Source of the DNA: Ascidia mentula
Taxonomy: Eukaryota; Chordata; Ascidiacea; Phlebobranchia; Ascidiidae
Reading direction: 5' to 3'
Assembly (NCBI GenBank): GCA_947561715.1
Contig: OX387199.1
Span: 21,209,001 to 21,273,000, forward strand
DNA: 64,000 nt
This document shows positions 12,601-22,757 of this stretch, one piece after another (position 1 is the stretch's first letter; each line of letters starts with the position of its first letter). Below the pieces are notes generated by a model. It saw only the letters and a list, made by a program, of their open reading frames with translations. It ran no database searches and was not told the DNA's origin. A program made the position numbers and the translations under genes.

Positions 12601-15600
12601 AGCGTTAAAAGTTAACAAACATAAACCACAGGGTTGTGTTTGCGAAGAAACCATTTGAAACAATTAAAACTGAAAGCACAATTAGACAATATTTGAAAAC
12701 TATACAAAGTTTTTGGAACCACAAAGCCATGTAAATCATAATTATTTTGCTCATGCTACTTCATGTAGTTGATGCAACGTTACATACTTGTCTGAAAGTT
12801 ATCTTCGGCAAACACTTTAACTGGGACTTGGGTAAACACTTATTTGCATACTAGCCCAATCCAAAGGTTCGTTTAATCAAAGTAAATGTCATGCAACTTT
12901 ACCGAGAGCTTTGTTGCGCAAAAGAATGTTTGCTGCTCGTTATGTCTGGTCACAAAAAATATAACATTTGCAATGCATTACCACAAAATAACGTTTGCAA
13001 TGCATTGCAAATGCATGAATTATATCTAACTGATCTTTCAAAACTATATTTACCGCCAGTAAACAGGGAAACGCAATGCAATTAAGGCCACATGGTCATT
13101 TTAATTGATTTTTCAGTAATTTCAGATTTAGATTAAACCTTTCTTGTCGCTTACCTTCTGGCGTTTTCGTTACGTCTTTGCCATTTCGTATATTTGCGCT
13201 GTTCTCTAAGTGATTACAGACAATATTAAATTTTAATAAAAATTCAGTGGGGTAGCGGTAATGGGCGGGAAGGTTGCTTTGACCACTAAACATATTTCTG
13301 ATAGTATTTAATCGAATTCCCATGTGGGGCGTGCAATCGCTAAGTTAAAGATTCCTATTCAATATTGGATTGTATTTTGCACCAAAAAAACAATTATACC
13401 AATCTTTAACTGCAACCAAAAAACTTCTTAAACTGTAGAGTGTGAGAAAAATATATTTATATACGAATAGGGAAACAAACAAATTTAAGTCCCAGTTATT
13501 TGCATGCTTTGATAAGGTTTTCCGAAATCCACCTTAACCGAGCGTTCAAAGTTAACGAACATAAACCACAGGGTATACTAAGAGAATGAATGTTGTTTAT
13601 ATGACTGTCAAAGACAACGAAACGGGTTTCTGCAAAAGGAAACTCAACATCGTACCTTCCGTTACTTCGTCATCGACAGTGACGTAGACGTTTCTAGAAA
13701 ACAAAATGAAAGAATTAATGTTTGGAGAAAATATGAGGAATAATAATTCATAAATGTTCGTTTATTTTTCTCCTCTTTCTGCTTAGATGAGTTTCGCAAT
13801 GAGAGGGAAAGTTATCTACACTTACGTTTGATTTGTTGTCGGGTCACCGTCGGACTCGATTGAATCAGAAATAGCGAAGAAAATATGAATATGGTCAAAA
13901 ACATTGCACAACTCATTGGTTTTTGTTTGGTACTTATAATTTATCACAGTATTTGTGCAATCGGGGTTCGCTTTTTCCCTAGCTTTCAATTTTGTATAGC
14001 TGATGAGATGAGAGTTGTGTTTGCGAAGAAATCATTTGAAACAAAACTAAAAGCTTAATTAGACAATATTTGAAAACTATACAAAGTTTTTGGAACCACA
14101 AAGTCATGTAAATCATAGTTATTTTGCTCATGCTGCTGCATGTAGTTGATGCAACGTTACATATTTGTCTGAATGTTATCTTTAGCAAACACTCCAACTG
14201 GGACTTGGGTAAACACGTGCCTGTTAGCCCAGTCCAAAGGTTCGTTTAATCAATGGAAATGTCATGCGACTTTATCGATAGTGACTTGCAGCTTTGCTGC
14301 GCAAAACATTGTTTGCTGCTCATTATGTCCCATTTCAATTCATATTCCAGAAAATATCACAGTAATTTTAGATTTAGAATAAAGATCTTTTTTGTCACTT
14401 ACCTGTCGGCGTTTTTGTTAAGTCTGTGGCTTCTCGTACATCTGGGCTGTTCTCTACGCAATTACAGACAAGATAAAAATACCAATTATAATTAAGTGGG
14501 GTAGCGGTAATGGACAGGGCGGTTGATCTGACCTCTAAACATATTTCCGATAGTATTTAATCGAATTCCCATGTGAGGCGTGCAATCGCCAAGTTAAAGA
14601 TTCCTACTCAATATTGGATTGTATTTTGCACCAAAAAAACAATTATACCAATCTTTAACCGCAACCAAAAATCTTCTTAAACTGTAGAGCGTGAGAAAAA
14701 TATATTTATATACGAGTGAGTCAAGAAGTAAATTTTAAGTCCCAGGTTTTCCATACCTTGATAAGGTTTTTCGAAATCCACTTCGTTGAAATCTTCAGGT
14801 GTGTCGTATGTATGTTCATCTTTAAAAGATTTAAAAAATTAACCACAGGATTTTATCAACTTGGCTTGACGTTTATTGGTCACAGCCTAGCGTTAAAAGT
14901 TAACCAACATAAACCACAGGGTATACTTAGAGAATGAATATTGTTTTCATAACTGTTGAAGACAACGAAACAAGTTGTTGCAAAATGAAACTCAACATCG
15001 TACCTTGTGCTACGTCGTCATCGACAGTGGCGTAGACGTTTCTAGAAAACAAAATGCAAGAATTAATGTTTGAAGAAAATATGAGAAATAATAACAATTC
15101 ATAAATGTTTGTTTATTTTCCTCCTCTTTCTGCCTGAGATAAGTTTCGCATTGAGGAAAAAATATCTACACTTACGTTTGATTTGTTGTCGGGTCACCGT
15201 CGGACTCGGTTGGATCTAAAATAGCAAAGAAAATATGAATATGGTAAAAATTGGTTTCAGCTTAAGTGGAATTTGTCACATTTTTTGTTCAACGAAGGTC
15301 ACTTTTTCCCTACCTTTCGATATTCCAACGTTTTATGAATAAAAACTATCAAATTTATGTCAGTGCAAAATTTGTGGGAGCTCCAAGCTAGCTCGTACCA
15401 ACCCTTTTCGTCAGTACCAACTTTAGCAAACCCTTCAACTGGGGCTTTAATAAAACTTATGAGCTTGTTAGCTCACGCCACAAGTTCGTTTTCATCTAAA
15501 TAAAGTCTAAAATTTACTGACAGCAAGGATTTTCGGAATCCACCAGCTTTGAATCCTCTGGCTTGTCGTGTGTATAATCCTTCCCTGAAGGTTCTTGAAA

Positions 15601-16980
15601 ATAATTTAGGCAAAAACATTCGTTAAAAGCGTACAGGAAAACAAAGGATTGCAAGATTACCAGACTGAACAACCTCTATCAGTCAAAAGACATTTTGTTC
15701 TTGAAGATGTTAGTCTTGATGTGTGCTATTGATGCTAATCACTACGATTATTCTTGTTGTTGTTTTTAGAATACTGAGGATGCCGCATAGGCGAAATATA
15801 TATATTCAAAAAAAACATCTTGCTTGGCTGATTAAGTAGAAGTCTAGGCCAGTCCTAGTTATCACTTTTTGTTCTTGAAATATTCGTCCACTAGCAGTTG
15901 GAAAATGGCCAACATTATTTTTGGGACTTTCCAACATCATTTTAGTAATAAGAAAAAAACGCATACCCATTGAAACCACTGGTTGTTCATCTAATGGAGG
16001 CCAACTTGCATCAGGTTTAATTGGCAAATCCGGTGTTGAGAGGCCTTCATGAACTTTGCAGACCGCCTTGCTTATGTTAATCAGGCTCTGCTGTTTTAAC
16101 AAATTAAACAACGTCTGTTGTAAAATTTGTATCGATGGTCGTTGCTTTGGGATGTGTGATGAACATTGCAACACCATTTTCTTCAGCTCGTTCTTGATGG
16201 GACTTGCCTGTATGCATTTAATGTTAGGGTGCTCCATGCCGTAACTATCCATAAGTTTTCGGATGTCCAAGTCGTTTTCGAATGGCATCTGTCGGCTTGT
16301 CGTCGTAAACAGGACCATGCCAAAAGCGTAAATATCTTCGCATACAGTTGATGGCAATTTGACGTTCGCCATCCTCTCTGGAGACGTGAATACGGTTTGT
16401 GTACGCACGTTATTACCGTCGGCGTAGACGTAACCGATTTTGCATCGTAACTCCAGTGAAACAAAAATATTTGCAGGTGTTAAGTCACTCTTTGTTAGTT
16501 GCCTGTAACCACTTGTGTTGTGGAGGTATGATAGACCGTCGCAGACATCGCTGGTCATTCTTAGCAGGAGTGGATCATCTATTTTCACTGCATGGTTTAA
16601 AAGCAGATTTTCGAGGGTTCCGAATGGCATGTATTCAGTGAAAACCCCAAAACCCCATTTCCATTGCGTGTAACCGTAAACTCTTACAATACGGTCGTAG
16701 TTAGCCTGATGCAAAACATCGAACAAACGAAGGACTCTAAGAATATAGTTGACAAATGAAATACTGATATTTTTGGTCCGGTACGTAATGGATTTTAGGT
16801 TTTAGGCCTACCTGTTTTTCGGCTTTGGCTTTCCTCTTTTTCTTCAATGGAAATGCTGTTAACTGCAACATACTGATACAACTCGTGATGGCACAAATTT
16901 ACAACACCTTCTGATCCAGGATATAAACTTCCTGACTCCGAAATCACTCTTCGGACACTTTTTACATTAAAACATTTCAT
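5744..16980 (-). CDS. Multi-exon pseudokinase scaffold gene: dead kinase, repeated Tyr mini-exons, PxxP segment, TPR-like C-terminus
   Basis: Hand-built minus-strand model. Exons, 5' to 3': 16980-16812, 16734-15967, 15593-15522, 15215-15176, 15041-15004, 14819-14757, 14453-14403, (13865-13826), 13693-13656, 13205-13155, 12531-12469, 12357-12307, 12100-12038, 11486-11436, 10191-10152, 9347-9291, 9150-9058, 8738-8667, 7969-7859, 7728-7597, 7447-7334, 7017-6928, 6798-6730, 6645-5744. Nearly every internal junction is phase 1, so exons can be lost, gained or skipped without frameshift. The first two exons give a kinase fold with the active site erased. The middle is acidic and Tyr-containing. Exon 7447-7334 encodes PPPIPPKPRQ, a classical SH3-ligand type. 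The last exon is all-helical. It looks like a signalling scaffold; that role is inference. One gap is known: exon 10191-10152 ends in phase 2 and the next found exon needs phase 1, so a short exon between them is missing from the model. Confidence 0.7.
7082..7125 (-). other. Possible alternative first exon of the pseudokinase gene
   Basis: This 44-nt segment sits between an acceptor-like CAG and a GTAAG donor. It starts GATG and reads MLGNKTNASPMPVS into the next exon at 7017 in the right frame. It is not symmetric with upstream phase-1 exons, so it cannot be a normal cassette. An internal promoter giving a short protein made of the last exons would explain it. It may also be chance. Confidence 0.3.
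10573..10612 (-). ncRNA. Hammerhead ribozyme motif, minimal PLE type
   Basis: On the minus strand: CTGATGA (10602-10608), a 6-bp stem II (GCGAGA/TCTCGC at 10595-10600 and 10585-10590), then GAAA (10581-10584). A 4-bp stem I (GCAC/GTGC) closes the motif. Stem III is reduced to GC followed by TC. It lies about 90 bp downstream, on the same strand, of the PLE endonuclease fragment. Hammerheads with very short stem III are known in Penelope-like elements. A single copy is probably weakly active at best. Confidence 0.65.
10681..11160. mobile_element. Penelope-like element foldback: two inverted 220-bp arms
   Basis: Arms 10681-10900 and 10941-11160 are near-perfect reverse complements around a 40-bp spacer. 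Each arm encodes the same peptide, with HFNEPDHS, RETAEQRHIEKF and HGLNRDWG. This matches the C-terminal end of the GIY-YIG endonuclease region of Penelope-like elements (HFN-PxHS ... RE ... GLN). The left arm reads on the minus strand and the right arm on the plus strand. The whole lies in an intron of the pseudokinase gene. Confidence 0.75.
11188..11296 (+). repeat. Minisatellite, about 27-bp unit, 4 copies
   Basis: Tandem units of the form ATAACATTTGCAATGCATTA are separated by ACACA-type linkers and end in a self-complementary TTGCAATGCATTGCAAATG. A two-unit version with the same flank occurs at about 12960-13012. It was copied along with the duplicated mini-exon module. Confidence 0.75.
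11436..15593 (-). repeat. Tandemly duplicated mini-exon block encoding Tyr-rich peptides
   Basis: Five exon types recur with constant lengths and phases. D (40 nt, phase 1-2, ESDGDPTTNQ): 15176, 13826. E (38 nt, phase 2-1, NVYATVDDDVAQ): 15004, 13656. F (63 nt, phase 1-1, DEHTYDTPEDF): 14757, 12469, 12038. G (51 nt, phase 1-1, NSANVQDASDL): 14403, 13155, 12307, 11436. C (72 nt, DYTHDKPEDS) occurs once at 15522 and resembles F. Intron sequence is duplicated along with the exons. The peptides are acidic and hold one Tyr each in HTYDTPE or NVYATVDD settings, typical of SH2/PTB docking sites. That docking role is inference; the repetition is directly visible. Confidence 0.8.
13509..13533 (-). pseudogene. 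Decayed fifth copy of the F-type mini-exon
   Basis: Between exons E (13656) and G (13205), where an F exon would be expected, only the 3' half of F remains. Its donor has changed from CAAG|GTATGG to CAAAGCATGC, so it can no longer be spliced in. Confidence 0.6.
15967..16980 (-). other. Pseudokinase domain (two exons of the gene above)
   Basis: Exon 1 starts at the ATG at 16980 and carries a glycine-loop-like stretch (GSLYPGSEGVV). It then has YVAVNSI where active kinases have VAVK: the ATP-anchoring Lys is Asn. Exon 2 (high end 16734) continues with the C-helix region (FDVLHQANYDRIVRVYGY), the hinge (FTEYMPFGTLENLL) and the catalytic loop. The loop reads LTKSDLTPANIFV, so HRD is replaced by KSD. 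The DFG position reads KIGYVYADG, with the metal-binding Asp gone. The APE-region equivalent SPERMANV and the F-helix pattern EDIYAFGMVL are retained. Overall it resembles tyrosine-kinase-like/RIPK-type kinases. Loss of both K and DFG argues for a non-catalytic, binding or allosteric role. Confidence 0.85.
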
Positions 16981-17179
16981 CTCAATGCTTGTAATTTGTT
17001 ACCGCCTAATTGCTTTACATAATGGGCTTCAATTGAAGGCCACCTGTGTTCCGCCCACAGTTCAAATATATCCAACCAGACAAACACAAAAAAGTCAAAC
17101 AACACGAAGACCGAGGCAAGAAATCTTTCGCGCTATTAAGTAATAGTGTTATAGCGATACAAGGTGGATGAAAGCCATT

Positions 17180-17345
17180 AGTCCGCAAGTCGTATCAAGA
17201 TTTAAAACGCTCCCGGTGAGGTTTGAACTAACCACCCCAATCCAAATCCACGTCTGGCATGTTGCACTTGAGCACCAGTGTCGTTTGGCCACCTCATAAC
17301 CCCTCTCACAGGAGGTGAAACAATTAGCCTCATATGCCTCGAAAC
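17180..17345 (-). mobile_element. tRNA-derived SINE fragment
   Basis: On the minus strand an A-box-like GTGGCCAAACG is followed about 60 bp later by a B-box-like AGTTCAAACCTC, then ACCGGGAGC. The block GTTCAAACCTCACCGGGAGC also occurs at 44855-44874. The spacing is that of a tRNA-like Pol III promoter, but no complete cloverleaf can be drawn, so this is a SINE relic rather than a tRNA gene. Confidence 0.5.
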
Positions 17346-17555
17346 CTGGACTCACAGCAACTATTTAGAAATTGTCCGCAACACAGCGGTCAGCTTGGCA
17401 CCTGTGACATATAACAACTATTGACCTTTTATTACTTTACCAGGCATTGTAGTCTCGTAGCAAATTTAGCCATGTTTTCATGTTTACATGTGATATGCAT
17501 GTATTCTCATAGCATTCTCCTATGATACCATGATACCATAGTGTCATATATATTA

Positions 17556-17940
17556 GAGAAGGCGATTTGGCAAATGTATGGAGAAAGGAGAATCCGGTGA
17601 TGCAACGGAACGAAAGGGAGTAACGAATATCTCTCTTCAATTATGTGTTTTTTGTTCTTCTATTGGTTGTATGCGGTTATTTAGGGGACAAGTTAACCGA
17701 CAATTCTTGCCAACTAAATTGCTAACCCCAGTTGTAAATTGTTTGGTCCAATCACCACACAAACACCTTGTTTTCGAGGTCGAAGAGTCATCTGGCACGC
17801 GTTTAAAACAGAACGACGACAGCGCCCCTAGCGATAATATAAATAAAAAAGTGGTGGCACCAGCAGCGATAGAGATTAACTTGTCCCTTTTTGCTCAGTG
17901 TCAAACTTACTGCGTTTGTTTCGAACTTGAAAACTTCACA
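17556..17940 (+). repeat. Dispersed repeat, copy 2
   Basis: Homologue of 3779-4149 in the same orientation, sitting about 0.6 kb upstream of the pseudokinase start codon. Small indels separate the copies. Confidence 0.75.
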
Positions 17941-18202
17941 GTTGAAATGTCTATTTGATTCCTTAATTTTCACCTTAATGTTGAACGCCACAGCATCATT
18001 TATATGGTGGATAATAAAGACCAAACTGCACGATATCAACAGCGAACTGTTTTAGATTGCAGAGTTTAAATTCAATCCAAACGATCCCTGATAAACCTGC
18101 GTTAAAATGACTTTGGGAATGACAAAAACTTTGTTTTTGTCCACCTGCTGACGTTCTGCAACGTCATTCTCTGTTAAGCAAAGAGGAGCCTATAATATGC
18201 AT

Positions 18203-18259
18203 TGTGTAAGCTGCATATTGATGACCACTGTTTTGACCTAAAAGGTCTCATCAGTGCAG
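18203..18259 (-). ncRNA. Decayed hammerhead, 57-nt unit
   Basis: This copy has the same 57-nt length and boundaries as the insertion at 60700-60756. CTGATGA, stem II (GACC/GGTC) and stem I (TGCAGC) are kept. GAAA has become AAAA, and the stem III/cleavage region CTGTC has become AATAT, so self-cleavage is not expected. Confidence 0.65.
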
Positions 18260-19367
18260 CTGGTGTGACTTTCAGACGACTTTGCTGACCAAATGACCAA
18301 GCAAAGACTTCCACTTTGTGGTGACTATACAATTACCGTCATCCGTTGGGCACCAAACTTGGTGCAACTTCGCGGAGAAAACAAGGTGGAAACACTATGG
18401 CCAAGCAAAGCTCAACCAATAGTGCCGTCAGGCCCCGTGTCACAATAGTCATATGATAAGCAAAGTGGAGCCAATAATATGAAGTCTTTGCTTGTTTAAA
18501 TTCGATGTCTAGTGCATTTTTTTGTTCTGCTGCACTAACTTGATGTACTTGTCTATAGAATATTTGAAACATGGTTGAAATTTAGCGAATCGCATCCACA
18601 GTGCACCGCTGTATTGTTACATAACGGATTGTCACAATCTTCGCTAACACCTTTTTTGGAGTTTCAGGAAAATACCGACTCTTGGTGCACAACAACGTGG
18701 TTTTCAAGAATTGTCGTTCACAAGTTTGTATTTCGTGTAAAATTTGTCAAAGCAAAACATACATCTCATTCGTAAACTGCATTCAGCATATGTATTTTCT
18801 TTTTTTTTGACCACAAACGTTTCGCAACTTTGCGCTTTGTTTACTGCACTGACATTGCTCTACTCGTTGCAACAAGCTATTAACACACAGCATGTGTTAG
18901 GTGATAGGTTGGTTTGTCAGGGAACATAACTATGTTTAGTTTAGCTACACAACTATGTGCTGCACAACTATCTATAATTGCACAACGTTATTCAGACCCT
19001 TATTTGAAAGCCATTCTGTTTCACCATCTGTAATCACATAGGCATATTAAACTATTAAATAATCTGAAAATGTTCAGACATTCGCATGGATTTACAACTC
19101 AAAGCATCTCAACTCTGCTGACGCAGTAACTTGAAAGGACCAGACAAACTTCTGGTGAAAATTTACTGCAGCTGCAGAAGTGTTTTTATAATATTGTACA
19201 GCGGCCGCCTTGCCCCGTATAATTATGATTTTGTTTATAAGTTAAAGAGTTTAAGTAATACTAAAGTCAGGAAATGGTCTCTGACTTAAATTGACAGCAA
19301 TTGATCATTGATGCTGCTGCCATTATCACTACAAAAAGCCTCTTCTGGCAATAGTGTTTATTAATAT

Positions 19368-19407
19368 CAACGTTTCGGTTGATATGCAACAACCTTCATC
19401 AGGATGT
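19368..19407 (-). ncRNA. Hammerhead-like core, PLE type
   Basis: Minus strand: CTGATGA (19396-19402), stem II GGTTG/CAACC (19377-19394), GAAA (19373-19376), then CG and TT before a weak stem I (ACATC/GATAT, one mismatch). It has the same architecture as the motif at 10573-10612. Confidence 0.5.
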
Positions 19408-20253
19408 ACACGTATAAAGGTGCAAAACAGACAACCATGATTATGATCCACCATTCACTTGTGTTAACAACAAGTGTCAATAACAAGTATCGTATTATGA
19501 TAAGAACCGAACTCGATTTCACTAATGTGTCACTGACAGTGAAAGTGATTGGACATTTGCATATAGCCTATATAAATCAACTAGGATGTAATTGGCAACA
19601 GTATTGGTGTACAATGTTTGATAAATAAGTGAAATCATAAATTTTTGTTTTTGGGTTAAAAAGAAACGACATCTGTCAAATAAGAATTGAGAACGTAGCA
19701 AGATCACAATCCTGTGACACAATTTCTTCGTCCTGCAAAGTATATGAGCCCAACACTTGGTAATGTCAAAGCAATGTGATATTCACAGGGATTGAGGTGT
19801 TTTTCCTTAATAGCGTTAATATAGATATTAAGGAAATAAATCGTTGGAAGATGACGAAGAAGATTATTGTTGGATTTGTGCCCACGCTTTTTGCATGCGC
19901 TCTTACATGCCAGCAATCGTGAGACAAGATTTATAAAGTTTTTCAATACTTTAACGTACACTTATGTCGACCCTATCAAAACACGCAATTTAATTCATAT
20001 GAAGCTCCTGTTGTTGCCAGGCATATTGCAATTTAGAATGTACTGCTCTTCTGGCATAAAGTATACGTGCTGTGTTGTTACGACGTTTTGTCTGCCATGC
20101 GCCGAGACTTAATCAGGTATTGATACCGCACATTCAAAGTAGGTAAAGTGTTGCATCAAAGCACGTGTAGTTCCTCCTCCCCAGACATTATTGTTATATA
20201 TGTGGTTTTATTTCTTCACGTATCCCGCAAAATCTCATGCGTCCTGTGTGTTT

Positions 20254-20460
20254 GTACCTGTTTTACGCTGCTTTTCTCGAGACGGTGCCAATTATTTGTC
20301 ATACACACACTGTGTTTATTGTCCTCTGTGTTTTATGTTTGTTGTTGATTCAATTACTCCCAGGAAACGATTGGCTGCAAATTAATTTGTGCGATATTAC
20401 ACAGTGTGTGTATGACAAATAATTGGCACCGTCTCGAAAAAAGCAGCGTAAAACAGGTAC
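20254..20460. repeat. Inverted repeat with 62-bp arms (MITE- or foldback-like)
   Basis: Arm 20254-20315 and arm 20399-20460 are almost perfect reverse complements around an 83-bp spacer. No ORF or target-site duplication was recognised. Confidence 0.7.
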
Positions 20461-20639
20461 AATACGTATTGTTGTGGTCACGCCTCATTACACACGGCGG
20501 CAACATTGCGCTTGCATGCCACAGTCGCGTAATGCGTGGAATGTTCCGCAGTCCTTTCCATGTGATTATTATTTGTGCGTGTTACTTGAAATGTATGAAC
20601 AATTTTTTTTATATATTTTGGAGAAAAGACAGTCAATTA

Positions 20640-21360
20640 CATCGGTGATGGACAGGGCGGTACATTTTGAAAGTACAACTTGAAACTTTTTAGAAAACAA
20701 CAACACGTACACCAAGTTATAACAAGTATAGCTTTTCTGGACGTAGAACGCGTCTTTTCCACCTTTTCTAGACTTGATTATAAAACAATCGATCTCATTA
20801 AAATTTCCATGTTAAATCGCTGTTTTCTAGACGGATATTCCCATCACCCAGCAACGATTTTCAAAAGTATTTTGCAAAGGGAGATTCGAATGTGATTCAG
20901 ACTTCCATAGTAGTCTAAAGAAACTAAAGTCCAAAGTCATGCGATCATGCTTTTGCAAGAAGCGACTTGATCAACGTTTAGACCTCGCATTATGCGCAAT
21001 CCACACAAGCGTCGTGAGCGCAGAGAAACTAACATAACAATAGAAAACCCTGAATCCACACACCATGATAGTGTATATATGCGTCCACACACTCTCGCTC
21101 GCTTACTCACAAGGCACGATGTAGTAGTCCAATCATTGAATTTGCAACAAGTGGCAGAAAATCCCGGTTATGACGTTTCTTGCCCAGCAGGAAACTGCCC
21201 CTGTCGAAGGTTTGTCCTGGGTAAGTTTTTACGCTCAAATGCGACCAAAACCCACCATTTTCCCATGAGTCTAAAAATGGCAACGCTTACAGCAGTGTGG
21301 CGGTATTGTACGTTTTCAGTAATTACATGTCTACCAACTTCAAGCAACAAAACATTGTAA
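20640..21360 (+). repeat. Composite dispersed repeat, copy 1
   Basis: This copy is similar to 35208-35700 and 51590-52560. Shared landmarks are CTGGACGTAGAACGCGTCTT, GATTCAGACTTCCATA and GCGCAATCCACACAAGCG. It has no coding content. Confidence 0.7.
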
Positions 21361-22757
21361 AAATGTACTGCGCCATGGGCGAAGACCCGGGATCAAGCCT
21401 CCGACACCATGTTGGCAGGAAGTCCCGACACCGATGGTTTGTTCTTGGAGCGAAATTCGGTCTGAGACCAAAACAGAGATCTGGCACCGAACACCGAGAT
21501 CTGTAAGATCACATTGTGATCTGTTAGACTGAAAACCATGATATGTTTATTTGTGGAAAGAGTAGCAAATATTTTGGGAAATATCAAAGTCGAGGCAGAA
21601 ACAAAGACATAATTGCAGCGATTACGCGACGAAGAAGACTTTAGAAGAAGTAGCGCAAGTTGAAAGACGTAATTACGTCTGCGTTAACGCAAGTGAGACA
21701 ACTTATAGCGAAGGTGTAGGTTTTATGCTATGTTTACTCAGTGAAACACAAAACCTAACTATAACTCCAAAAAGACTCCAACACTGTGCAATTAATAATT
21801 ACTGGGTTGTATTAAAATTAGTAAGACATTCGAATACTCACAATAAAAGATGCAATTTCAATGACGAAGATCGAGTAAATCCAATTGGCGTTGAGACAGT
21901 ACAAATGTTCAATGTTACGTTTTCAGAAACTGTCTGGCTTTACAGCCCAAGCGGTCAATTATAACCACTAACTTTCAGGCGTGTTGACCGGGTAAAAATG
22001 TCATAAACAAACATAGATTACATAAAAATCATAAGGCTTTGGTCAGCGGAAAAGTGCGCTGTTACTAAGCTGACCAAGATGAATTTCTCTCACGTGCTAG
22101 AGCGGGCTTATCAGATTTATAACGCACGAGTATCATGACTTAGCGAATTGAAGAGTAATGTGAATTAATGAACTAATGTTGGTTAAACAAACAAAAGCGA
22201 TAACATACAATTTTCATTATCTTCTACAACGGCTCCAGAAAGACGGGGTGTAAATGTAAAATAGTAGAAAGCAGTTTCAAAGAACAAGTTCAAACAAAAT
22301 ATTGAAAGGTTTCGAATTATGAAAAGACGAATTCCCTACAATACTTATTAACTGTTTACTGTAATTACCACTGAAACATGTGACACCGGTCATTTCTAAT
22401 GTCAATTGCTTGCGAATCTTGTTTTCCCAAGTTATGTCACGCATATCATATTCATAACCGAATATGAATATTTTTTTAAAATAATTTTGGTATCTTTAGA
22501 AAGTTCAGTCTATGAACTTTTACGTGCAAAAAAAGTCATGCCGCTACCTCGTAAGGCGGCCAAGTAACCTGCGTTCAAAGTTTTGTTAACTGGCGATTTT
22601 TTTTTTGTCAACTAACATCCCTCTGGTTTTTCTGGCTTAGGTGATTGTGTGCTTGTGGCTATACTGGCTAAATTCCTTTTGATTAATCAACAACTAAGTG
22701 CTTGTACTACACTACACCCATAACGGTGACCATGTGATCGTTCCTCTGATGATCGAA

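Larger units (their letters stand above)
18260..22757. other. Gene-free stretch rich in repeats
   Basis: No credible exon was found. It contains a 33-bp satellite fragment (18974-19006), a hammerhead-like core (19368-19407), a segment reused in inverted orientation near 51.1-51.5 kb (19685-20110), a 62-bp inverted repeat pair (20254-20460), and the composite dispersed repeat at 20640-21360. From 21361 to 22350 nothing is recognisable; this part is absent from the related copy at 52.5 kb. Confidence 0.5.
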
